NCBI RefSeq assembly: GCF_900168055.1
Contig: NZ_FUYS01000001.1
Span: forward strand, 186,001 to 250,000
Reading direction: 5' to 3'
Origin: Parapedobacter luteus
GTDB lineage: Bacteria > Bacteroidota > Bacteroidia > Sphingobacteriales > Sphingobacteriaceae
DNA length: 64,000 bases
Numbering within the stretch: position 1 is the first letter of the stretch; each line of letters begins with the position of its first letter. The notes beneath the pieces were generated by a model. It had not been told where the DNA came from. It saw nothing but the letters and a program-made list of their open reading frames with translations, and made no database searches. A program made the translations under genes and the position numbers. Shown here piece after piece: positions 34,904-42,945 of this stretch.

Positions 34904-35788
34904 TCAGAGCGTCATAAACTTCTGCCGATATTCGGTGGGGGTCATGCCGACAAATGTTTTAAACTGTTTATTGAAATTTGAGAGTGTGTTGAAGCCTGAT
35001 TCATAACAAATTTGTGCGATGCTCCTGGCCTCCTCGGTGGCGAGCAGTTTGCACGCATGCCGGATGCGGAGCTCTGTGAGAAAGTACGAAAATGATTTAC
35101 TCGTTTTCATGGTAAAATACCTGCTGAATGAGGTGGGGGTCATATTCAACAGCGAAGATACTTCTTCCAACGTGATTTTGTGCTTGAAACGTCTGGCGGC
35201 ATAGTTGTATACCGTATTGATGCGGTTTGTCTCTACGTCCTTTAACTGGTAATAAACGGGATCATCATGGAGCAGTCGATATTCTTTGCTTTTGGAAAGC
35301 AGGTCGAGTATCCTGAATAACTGGATGATACTTTCCAAACCGTGCAGGTGGACAAGCTCGACCATCAATTGGATGGTCGTTTGCGCGGTTTTTCCATAAA
35401 GCTCCATTCCACGCCTTACCTTTTCAAGCAATAGTTTCAATTGCGCAAATTCTTCTTTATCAATCAGCGGGCTAAGTGCTGTTGCATTGAAGTAAATCAC
35501 CAAGCCTCGGCTGTTCTTTTCGCTGCAGGGGTCAAAGTAACACTCATCGCTTCGCCAAAGATGCGGAATATTGGGGCCAAGAAATGTGAGGTCGCCACTA
35601 TCAAACGGTTTGACCGTGTTGCCGACGAATTTGGTGCCCGTGCCTTCGAGCACTAAAAAGAGCTGGTACTCCATATGGGCATGCCAGGTCGCATCAAAAT
35701 GCCTGTCGTGGAGTTCGCGCACAAAAAACACATTGGACTCGGGTATCCGCGTCTTTTGTATGGCGGTTTTTTTTAAGGTGACGTTCAT
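34904..35788 (-). CDS. AraC family transcriptional regulator
   Basis: 294 aa. The N-terminal third is a cupin-like sensing domain (HDRHFDATWHAHMEYQLFLVLEGTGTKFVG pattern), and the C-terminal 100 residues are a double helix-turn-helix (ITLEEVSSLLNMTPTSFSRYF, then IAQICYESGFNTLSNFNKQFK and GMTPTEYRQKF). AraC proteins of this build sense sugars and activate neighbouring catabolic genes. It faces away from the epimerase-oxidoreductase-ThuA operon across a 347-base gap, so that operon is the likely target. TAGATTTG on the - strand (35892-35885) is a possible -7 element for this gene. Confidence 0.93.
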   Translation of the reverse strand: MNVTLKKTAIQKTRIPESNVFFVRELHDRHFDATWHAHMEYQLFLVLEGTGTKFVGNTVKPFDSGDLTFLGPNIPHLWRSDECYFDPCSEKNSRGLVIYFNATALSPLIDKEEFAQLKLLLEKVRRGMELYGKTAQTTIQLMVELVHLHGLESIIQLFRILDLLSKSKEYRLLHDDPVYYQLKDVETNRINTVYNYAARRFKHKITLEEVSSLLNMTPTSFSRYFTMKTSKSFSYFLTELRIRHACKLLATEEARSIAQICYESGFNTLSNFNKQFKTFVGMTPTEYRQKFMTL

Positions 35789-36135
35789 GATGGTTTATCT
35801 TTGGTTGCTGCATACAGCAGCGATTGTTCGATACGTTTACGCCACACTATTCTTCACATCGTCATGGTGTAGAGCGTATATATCCAAATCTAATAAACGG
35901 AAGCTTATCCCGATTATTGTAATGAAAATGTTAGCTAATTATCCAATAACGCTACGTAAGCATGGTAGAATGGACAAAATACAGTCAGTATTTGTTAATT
36001 AATAGGTGTGTCAATGCGTTGTAAGCCCCTATCTTAGCACATACATAATAACCAATAACGTAAACAATTATTCGATTATGACATGCGTAATTATACATTC
36101 ACCTATGGTGGCAAAATAAAATAAATTATTTTTTT
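35789..36135. other. 347-base divergent regulatory region
   Basis: AT-rich, no gene. CCAATAACG occurs twice in direct orientation (35943-35951 and 36052-36060), and ATTRTTCGAT occurs near 35823 and near 36067. These are candidate AraC-type half-sites between the regulator and the operon. No full TTG/TAnnTTTG promoter could be placed for the + strand operon. Confidence 0.45.
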
Positions 36136-37008
36136 ATGGCTTTACATGTTAAACGAGGTGTAAGTACTTGGTTATGGGTATCCCCATTTACCACAAAAGA
36201 GGCCGGGTCGTTATTTGAAAAGATAGCGGCGCTCGGCTATGATGCTGTGGAAATCGCTGTGGAAGATCCACAATTGGTTGATACCCAAGCTGTGAAGGAA
36301 ATGCTGTTTAGGAATAACCTGGAGGCGGTTATCTGCGGGGCATTTGGCCCAACGCGCGACTTGACCAATGATGATGAGCGTTTGCAGCAAACCGGACTCG
36401 CTTATATCGAAGAATGTTTGAATATCGCGGATGACTTGGGAGCCCGGTTTGTTGCCGGTCCGATGTACGCTGCCGTAGGAAAGGCCCGGATGGTGCCCGC
36501 TGAACAGCGGGCTATCGAGTGGGAACGGGCGGTAACGAACCTGCGGACGGTATGCGAGCGTGCTGCGGCAAAAGGGCTGCAGATAGCCTTGGAACCGTTG
36601 AACCGCTTTGAGTCGGACTTGATCAACAATGTGGACGATGTGCTGCGCCTTATTGACGATATTGGCCACCCTGCCGCAAAGGTGTGCTTGGATATGTTCC
36701 ACATGAACATCGAAGAGCCTGATCCGGAGGCCGCTATCCGCAAAGCCGGTGACAAGCTGATTCACATGCAGGTATCCGAAAATTACCGGGGTACACCTGG
36801 TACAGGAAATGCCAATTGGGATGCTTATTACCGTGGGCTGGCAGCAATTGATTATCGGGGGACCGTATCCATTGAGAGCTTTACGCCGGAGAATAAAGAG
36901 CTGGCAGCAGCCGTGTGTATTTGGCGTAGTTTGGCGGATAGCCAGGATGCTTTTGCCCGTGATGGATATGCGCATTTAAGTAAATGGATAACAGGTTTTT
37001 ACAATTAA
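36136..37008 (+). CDS. Sugar isomerase/epimerase, D-tagatose/D-psicose 3-epimerase-like
   Basis: 290 aa TIM barrel of the xylose isomerase-like/AP endonuclease 2 superfamily, cytosolic (no signal peptide). The metal and catalytic set known from ketose 3-epimerases (Glu152, Asp185, His211, Glu246) is matched closely by Glu153 (EPLNRFE), Asp186 (LDMFHMNIEE), His210 (IHMQVSE) and Glu247 (IESF). The following ENYRGTPGTGNANW is also characteristic. The enzyme would epimerise C3 of a keto sugar or a related keto acid. In the same operon are a Gfo/Idh/MocA oxidoreductase (16 bases on) and a ThuA-dehydrogenase lipoprotein, all consistent with keto-sugar metabolism. Confidence 0.88.
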   Translation: MALHVKRGVSTWLWVSPFTTKEAGSLFEKIAALGYDAVEIAVEDPQLVDTQAVKEMLFRNNLEAVICGAFGPTRDLTNDDERLQQTGLAYIEECLNIADDLGARFVAGPMYAAVGKARMVPAEQRAIEWERAVTNLRTVCERAAAKGLQIALEPLNRFESDLINNVDDVLRLIDDIGHPAAKVCLDMFHMNIEEPDPEAAIRKAGDKLIHMQVSENYRGTPGTGNANWDAYYRGLAAIDYRGTVSIESFTPENKELAAAVCIWRSLADSQDAFARDGYAHLSKWITGFYN

Positions 37009-37024
37009 ATAAAAGAAATAGATT

Positions 37025-38158
37025 ATGATCAGCAAAAAGCCAATTAATGTAGCGATTGTCGGCTTAGGTTTCGGGGCAGAGTTCATCCCCATTTACCAGC
37101 AACATCCGGATGCGAATATGTATGCCATCTGCCAACGGAATGAGGAAAGTCTGAATAAGGTGGGCGATGCCTTTGGTATAGCAAAACGATATCGCGATTA
37201 CGACGAATTGCTAAAGGATGACCAGATTGACGCGGTACACATCAATACCCCCATTCCCAACCATGCCGAGCAGTCATTAAAGGCACTCCGGGCAGGCAAA
37301 CATGTGGCTTGTACCGTGCCAATGGCCACCACGGTGGATGAATGCCGGCAATTGGTGGAGGCCGTTGAAGAAACCGGCTTGACCTACATGATGATGGAAA
37401 CGGTTGTTTATGCCAGGGAATTTCTTTTTATGAAGGAGCTATATGAAAAAGGTGAGCTGGGCAAGCTCCAGTTTCTAAAGGCCAGCCATCAGCAGGATAT
37501 GGACGGGTGGCCGGACTATTGGCCGGGGCTGCCCCCGATGCATTATGCCACCCATTGCGTAGGGCCTGTACTGGGGCTTACACGTAGTGAGGCTGAGTAT
37601 GTATCATGCTTCGGTTCGGGGACCATCAGGGAAGCGTTGCATCACTACTACAATTCGCCTTTTGCTGTAGAAACGGCTCACATTAAGTTCAGAAATTCGG
37701 ATTTGAGCGCGCATGTATACCGTTCGCTGTTTGATACTGCCCGTCAGTACCGCGAGAGCTTTGAGGTGTACGGCTCGAAGAAAGCGGTGGAATGGCCGCT
37801 TATAGAGGGGGAGCCTTTGGTCGTGCATACGGCTAAGAAGCCCGAACCCGAAATCCCTGAAGAAGTGATATGCCCTGATTTTGCACATTTGCTGCCTGAG
37901 CCGATCCAGCACTTTACCACCGGAGGTGTGTATGATGAAGGTGACAACCAACATTTGTCTTTTATTCAGGGCGCAGGTCATGGTGGATCTCACCCGCATT
38001 TGGTACACGAGTTTGTCAGTGCGTTGGTGGAAGGCCGACAGCCGTTCCCAAATGTGCGGCAATCCGCTAATATCACTTGTGTGGGGATTTTGGCACATGA
38101 GTCTGCTTTGAAGGGCGGCGAAATCATCCGGTTACCGGAGTTTACCTTATCAAAGTAA
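37025..38158 (+). CDS. Gfo/Idh/MocA family NAD(P)-dependent oxidoreductase
   Basis: 377 aa, no signal peptide. The Rossmann fold starts with VAIVGLGFGAEF (GxGxxA-type, residues 10-20), and the C-terminal Gfo/Idh/MocA domain contains the PPMHYATHCVGPVLGL segment with the usual catalytic-region His residues. The widely conserved EKP motif is replaced by CTVPM at 96-100, as in some subfamilies, so the catalytic lysine is missing at that place. These enzymes oxidise or reduce sugars, often at C3. The substrate is unknown; context suggests a keto-sugar pathway. It is second in a three-gene operon. Confidence 0.92.
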   Translation: MISKKPINVAIVGLGFGAEFIPIYQQHPDANMYAICQRNEESLNKVGDAFGIAKRYRDYDELLKDDQIDAVHINTPIPNHAEQSLKALRAGKHVACTVPMATTVDECRQLVEAVEETGLTYMMMETVVYAREFLFMKELYEKGELGKLQFLKASHQQDMDGWPDYWPGLPPMHYATHCVGPVLGLTRSEAEYVSCFGSGTIREALHHYYNSPFAVETAHIKFRNSDLSAHVYRSLFDTARQYRESFEVYGSKKAVEWPLIEGEPLVVHTAKKPEPEIPEEVICPDFAHLLPEPIQHFTTGGVYDEGDNQHLSFIQGAGHGGSHPHLVHEFVSALVEGRQPFPNVRQSANITCVGILAHESALKGGEIIRLPEFTLSK

Positions 38159-38215
38159 TGGCGTATCCGCATGAGGTCGTCTTTTAATGTCAATAAATGT
38201 CAATCAAACAATAAA

Positions 38216-41200
38216 ATGAATAAGTTAATTAGAATCGGGCTATTGTTACTGACCCCCTTGTTCTTTTTGAACTGCGGTGGCCAAAAAAACAAGGACGATG
38301 GTCCCCGGCGGCTTGAGTTGTTCTTTCTGGGCCACGCCAGTAAACATCATGATTCGGAATTATTGGCCGACATCTTAGCCCAAGCGTATTTCCCCGAAGG
38401 GATCAATATCACGTATTCTGTAGACCCCGATGATCTTACACGTGAGGATTTGTACCGGTACGATGGATTAATTGTGTACGCTAACCACGATTCCATCAGC
38501 CCCGCGCAGGAAAAGGCCTTACTGGATTATGTGGCTTCCGGTAAAGGGTTCATTCCTTTACACTCGGCTTCATTCTGTTTTCGCAATTCGCCAGAGGTGG
38601 TGGCGCTCATCGGTGGGCAGTTCAAAAGCCATGGCGGCGGCGCATTTTCTGCTGAAATCGTGATGCCAGACCACCCGGCGGTGGAAGGTGTGGAGCCTTT
38701 TGAAACCGAATGGGACGAAACTTATGTGCATGATAAAATTGCCGATGACATCGTGGTATTGATGGAGCGTGTGGATAGTACGCATCGTGAGCCGTATACC
38801 TGGGTGAAGGAATATGGAAACGGCAGGGTATTCTATACGGCATTTGGCCATGATGAGCGGACATTCCGTAATCCGGGATTCCTTCAGTTGGTAAGAAGCG
38901 GTATCCGATGGGCCGTTGGGGAAGAAGCGGTTAAAAAAATGGAAGAATATACCATTGCGCAACCTACCTATGAAGCGGGGAGGATGCCGAACTATGAGCG
39001 CCGCGACCCGCCACCGAGATACCAGCACCCATTGAGCCCCGAAGAGTCGCAGACCCTGATACAAGTGCCAGTGGGCTTCAGACTGGAATTGTTTGCCAGT
39101 GAACCGGATATCAAAAAGCCCATCGCGATGGATTGGGACGAAAAGGGAAGATTATGGGTGATTGAAACTGTTGACTACCCCAATACCGTACGGAATGACA
39201 AGGGACAGGGCGATGACCGCATCACCATTTGTGAAGATACCGACGGTGATGGCAAAGCAGATAAGTTTACGGTGTTTGCAGAGGGATTGAACATCCCGAC
39301 GGCATTTACGTTTGTCAACGGCGGGATCGTAGTGGCGCAGGCACCTCATTTCCTTTTCTTGAAAGATACCGATGGAGACGGCAAGGCCGATGTGCGCGAA
39401 GTGCTGATAGACGGCTGGGGTACGTACGACACCCATGCCGGACCGTCCAATTTGCGGTATGGCATGGATAACAAAATCTGGGGTACGGTGGGTTACTCAG
39501 GTTTCGAAGGTACGATAGGAGGCCAGCCATTCAAGTTCGGCGCAGGCGTGTACCAATTTGACGGTGAAGCCAAACAATTTGAGTATTTGGGCAACACCTC
39601 CAACAATACGTGGGGGCTCGGGTTTTCCGAGGAGTTCGACGTTTTTATCTCTACGGCCAACAACGAGCACAGCGATTTTTTTGCTATTCCGGCACGCTAT
39701 TATGAAAAGGCCAACCTGCATGAACGGGGTATCGAGAAAATTGATGCGCATTACAACATGCATGTACTTACCAAAGACCTCCGGCAAGTGGATGTGCATG
39801 GCGGCTTTACTGCAGCGGCCGGCCACAGCTTGTATACCGCCCGTGCCTTTCCGCAGGAATACTGGAATAGGGTAGCATTCATTTCAGAACCCACGGGGCG
39901 GCTGGTGCATCGCCACATCTTGGAGCAGGTCGGTGCCGGTTTCAAGGAGAAAGGCGATGGCTGGAACATGATTGCCAGCGCTGATAACTGGTTTGGACCG
40001 GTAGAGGCTAAAGTAGGCCCGGATGGTGCGTTGTGGGTACTGGATTGGTATAACTTCATCATCCAGCACAATCCGACACCTGAGGGTTTTGAAACCGGGG
40101 AAGGTAACGCCTATATCGATCCGCTCCGCGATAATACAAAAGGGCGCATCTATCGGCTGGTTCATGAAGACGCCAAACGCTATAAGCCGCTTAAGCTGAA
40201 TCCTGAGCGTACAAGCACCTTGGTGAATGGGCTGAAAAGCGATAATATGTTTTGGCGGCTTACCGCACAGCGGCTGCTGGTAGAGTCTGGCGATAAGGAA
40301 GCCGCTGGCGACCTGCATAAGCTTATTCGGGATAGGTCTGTGGATGAGGTGGCCGTCAATGGTGCGGCAACTCATGCTATTTGGGCGTTGCATGGGTTGG
40401 GATTATTGGATGGGTCTGATGAAAGCAGCATTTCGGTGGTCATTGAAGCGTTGAAACATCCCGCACCTGGCGTGCGCCGGGCCGCTATTCAAACGCTCCC
40501 GGCAACTGAGCCCGATGTGGTGCAGCAACTTCTTGCGTCCGGTGTAACGCAGGACCCCGATTTGCGCGTGCGCCTGGCGGCTTTCTTAGCCTTGTCAGAT
40601 GCGGCACCAACAGCGGAGATCGGCAGCGCCGTGTTTGAGGCTGCGCAGCAACCGGAAAATATTGGAGACAAATGGGTATCCCATGCACTGCTTATCGCAG
40701 GAACAGTACATCGGCAGGCCTTTATGGATGAATACCACCAGAAATTGGGACACCCGGATCTTTCCAACACCGACGGATCGCTGGGCGAACGTATTGTCGC
40801 AGGCAAGCGCATGACGGTACTTCCTTTGACCACCGAACGGGGGGGGACAATCGGCGGGCGGCAAATCCCTGACTTTGTTAATCAGGAGATAAGCTTTGTG
40901 GCCGATGTCCTGCCGGGTGAAATGCGCCGTGTTTTACTGGAGGGAGTGCTCATATCCCATGGCGACAACCGCGACGGGTATGCTGTGTTCCTTAAAGATG
41001 GCAAAATCTATTTCCAGGTCAATCAAAAGGGAAGAAAAGCCATCATCCATTCCGCGGATTCGTTACCCGGGCAGTTTAAGGTAAAAGCTTCGCTGCTTGC
41101 AGGCGGAAAGATGACCCTGGCCGTGGATGACAAACAAGTAGCCGAAGGAAAGGCAACCGGTTTATTTGCCGAAATGCCGGGCGGGTTTATCCGCATAGGG

Positions 41201-41731
41201 CATAACCGTCAACGCCGTTGGGGTGATGATTCCCCCCGCATTGCGAATGTTGGCGACTACCCCGATGACTTTCACTTCACCGGTCGCCTGGAGAATACGC
41301 GCCTTGTCATTGTAAACACGCACGACGTTGGAGAGGGGGAGGCTGTTGCAGCCGATGAATCCATCACCATTAAAGCTGTCATCGGCGAAATGAAATACGA
41401 TGTAACGAATTTTACCGCCAAGGCCGGACAGACGTTGAAAATCATCTTCGAAAATCCGGACCATATGCAACATAATTTGTTGGTACTGAAACCGGGAACA
41501 CTCGACCGGGTGGGGCAAGCAGCGGATGATTTGGCCAAGCAGCCTAATGGCGTGGAATTGCAGTATATTCCCAATACGCCGGATGTATTATTCAGTACAC
41601 CGCTGGTTAATCCGGAGGAACGTTATGAACTAACGTTTACGGTGCCTACCACACCCGGGGATTATCCCTATGTGTGTACGTTCCCCGGCCATTGGCGTAT
41701 CATGCAGGGCGTCATGCGGGTGACAAGATAA
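38216..41731 (+). CDS. Lipoprotein fusing ThuA, PVC-type dehydrogenase propeller, HEAT-like, LamG-like and cupredoxin domains
   Basis: 1171 aa from the ATG at 38216, chosen because it gives a compact lipoprotein signal (LNC, Cys20); an in-frame ATG at 38171 adds 15 hydrophilic residues. A ThuA-like domain (about 30-240) is followed by a PVC-type membrane-bound dehydrogenase propeller (about 280-640, with DTDGDGKADK repeats), HEAT-like repeats (about 660-830), a concanavalin-like domain (about 850-1030) and a C-terminal cupredoxin. The blue-copper ligands are complete: His1086, Cys1154, His1159, Met1163. No CxxCH heme site is present, although many PVC-type dehydrogenases carry one. I infer a periplasmic or surface sugar dehydrogenase whose electrons leave through copper. 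A terminator follows the gene. Confidence 0.88.
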   Translation: MNKLIRIGLLLLTPLFFLNCGGQKNKDDGPRRLELFFLGHASKHHDSELLADILAQAYFPEGINITYSVDPDDLTREDLYRYDGLIVYANHDSISPAQEKALLDYVASGKGFIPLHSASFCFRNSPEVVALIGGQFKSHGGGAFSAEIVMPDHPAVEGVEPFETEWDETYVHDKIADDIVVLMERVDSTHREPYTWVKEYGNGRVFYTAFGHDERTFRNPGFLQLVRSGIRWAVGEEAVKKMEEYTIAQPTYEAGRMPNYERRDPPPRYQHPLSPEESQTLIQVPVGFRLELFASEPDIKKPIAMDWDEKGRLWVIETVDYPNTVRNDKGQGDDRITICEDTDGDGKADKFTVFAEGLNIPTAFTFVNGGIVVAQAPHFLFLKDTDGDGKADVREVLIDGWGTYDTHAGPSNLRYGMDNKIWGTVGYSGFEGTIGGQPFKFGAGVYQFDGEAKQFEYLGNTSNNTWGLGFSEEFDVFISTANNEHSDFFAIPARYYEKANLHERGIEKIDAHYNMHVLTKDLRQVDVHGGFTAAAGHSLYTARAFPQEYWNRVAFISEPTGRLVHRHILEQVGAGFKEKGDGWNMIASADNWFGPVEAKVGPDGALWVLDWYNFIIQHNPTPEGFETGEGNAYIDPLRDNTKGRIYRLVHEDAKRYKPLKLNPERTSTLVNGLKSDNMFWRLTAQRLLVESGDKEAAGDLHKLIRDRSVDEVAVNGAATHAIWALHGLGLLDGSDESSISVVIEALKHPAPGVRRAAIQTLPATEPDVVQQLLASGVTQDPDLRVRLAAFLALSDAAPTAEIGSAVFEAAQQPENIGDKWVSHALLIAGTVHRQAFMDEYHQKLGHPDLSNTDGSLGERIVAGKRMTVLPLTTERGGTIGGRQIPDFVNQEISFVADVLPGEMRRVLLEGVLISHGDNRDGYAVFLKDGKIYFQVNQKGRKAIIHSADSLPGQFKVKASLLAGGKMTLAVDDKQVAEGKATGLFAEMPGGFIRIGHNRQRRWGDDSPRIANVGDYPDDFHFTGRLENTRLVIVNTHDVGEGEAVAADESITIKAVIGEMKYDVTNFTAKAGQTLKIIFENPDHMQHNLLVLKPGTLDRVGQAADDLAKQPNGVELQYIPNTPDVLFSTPLVNPEERYELTFTVPTTPGDYPYVCTFPGHWRIMQGVMRVTR

Positions 41732-41740
41732 CAAGGTACA

Positions 41741-41780
41741 AGCCCCCTCTTGATTCACGTCCATCCAAGAGGGGGCTTTT
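41741..41780. terminator. Strong bidirectional terminator
   Basis: AGCCCCCTCTTG (41741-41752) is a perfect 12-bp inverse of CAAGAGGGGGCT (41766-41777) and is followed by T residues on the + strand. It sits between convergent genes (ThuA fusion on +, DUF6644 on -). Confidence 0.93.
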
Positions 41781-41791
41781 TAACCCAAGCT

Positions 41792-42280
41792 TTAATAAGC
41801 CAATAAGCGCCCGCAAGCGATAATGGCCAGCCAAACGATGACGGAAAAGAAGGCGGAGATTTTGGCCGCAGAAGGCAGGTTTGGCTGAATTGTCGATTCG
41901 ATTCGGCGGGAGATCAGCTTATGGAATACCCAGGCATTGAGACCCGCGATGCCCAATAGGGCCAATTTGAGGCGGAATGTCGGATCGGAAGCCAATGATG
42001 CAGCGTTGGTCATAAATAACAGTATTCCCGACGGAATAATAAGCAACAACCCTTTTGCCGACCAAGCCAGTAGGTAACGTGATAGCGCCGGAAACGGTAA
42101 ATTCCTGGAGAACCCCAGCAGATGCAGGTCAATCAAAAACGCACCCCCTACAAGCATAACGATACCCACAATATGTGTGATTTCCAGAACCGGGTAAGCC
42201 CACAGGGACTGCCGGATACCGGATGCCAACGGCGTGCTTTCCAGCCACTCAAAGAAATGCGGCGATGTGTCAGCGCGCAT
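41792..42280 (-). CDS. DUF6644-like four-helix membrane protein
   Basis: 162 aa. Four hydrophobic segments lie near residues 30-52, 67-90, 103-122 and 140-160; His36 and His53 in the first part could be metal or heme ligands. I associate it with DUF6644, whose function I do not know. It follows the DUF6152 gene after three bases, and the two form an operon. DUF6152 and DUF6644 proteins are, as far as I recall, often neighbours, which suggests a shared role at the inner membrane. Confidence 0.75.
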   Translation of the reverse strand: MRADTSPHFFEWLESTPLASGIRQSLWAYPVLEITHIVGIVMLVGGAFLIDLHLLGFSRNLPFPALSRYLLAWSAKGLLLIIPSGILLFMTNAASLASDPTFRLKLALLGIAGLNAWVFHKLISRRIESTIQPNLPSAAKISAFFSVIVWLAIIACGRLLAY

Positions 42281-42283
42281 TGG

Positions 42284-42637
42284 TTAACGTAGCTCGTATT
42301 TCTCGCCACCGATGAATATCCGTTCGGCACGCATTTCCGTCTTTTTGGTTTTATGGGGATAGGCGACTATCCGCAATGATGTGCCTTTTTTAATCATATC
42401 CGCAGAGACACCACGGGTTTTCATCCGGCTTGCGGGCGCCAGGTAAACTGTCCAGCGTGCTCCGTTGTATTTTACTTCAGCCAGTGCATGGGGGTTTTCG
42501 TAGATAGAATGCTCGATCGCTGACTGGAAATCCAATACTTTCGTTTGGTCATAATTGGCCCATCCATGGTGGAAGGCAGTGAACGATACGCTGAGCAAAA
42601 AGACCATTGCCAACGTAATCCCCTTTAGGTAAGTCAT
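42284..42637 (-). CDS. DUF6152 family secreted protein
   Basis: 117 aa with a signal peptide (to SVSFTA near residue 21). It shows the family pattern clearly: FHHGWANYDQT after the signal, ENPHALAEVKYNGARWTVYLAP, SRMKTRG, and the C-terminal EMRAERIFIGGEKYELR. The small beta-barrel is probably periplasmic. Function unknown; the paired His residues at the mature N-terminus are suited to metal binding, which is speculation. It is the first gene of a two-gene operon with the membrane protein at 41792. Confidence 0.82.
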   Translation of the reverse strand: MTYLKGITLAMVFLLSVSFTAFHHGWANYDQTKVLDFQSAIEHSIYENPHALAEVKYNGARWTVYLAPASRMKTRGVSADMIKKGTSLRIVAYPHKTKKTEMRAERIFIGGEKYELR

Positions 42638-42945
42638 GGTTCGCGGGTTTTAATGTGAATAAACCAACTTGATCCGAATACATAACAACCGGACAGTGAA
42701 TTATGTTTCGCTCATCATTTATTAGTTGTTAATTTTTATTCCTTTTTGTCAGCGCTAAGAAGCTGTCAATATCCTAATCGTTACTCAATTTTATGACTTT
42801 GTAAAGATTGGCTTACATTGCAGGGGCTGACTGGTAGTTTTTTGCCAAATCGCTTATTTTTGGTTTGACACGTAAACGCATGTCCGGCCTCTACCTAATC
42901 GGAGCATAAGCTGAGATTATTGTTTCACCTTATCATATCTTACTT
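42638..42945. other. 308-base divergent intergenic region
   Basis: No gene. TATTTTTG (42855-42862) could be a -7 element for the + strand lipoprotein gene, but no TTG lies at the right distance. Nothing else was recognised. Confidence 0.5.

Noticed and set aside
36211-36975. 254-aa open frame on the - strand inside the epimerase gene
   Set aside because: The + strand protein has all four metal/catalytic residues; the other frame has no family pattern.
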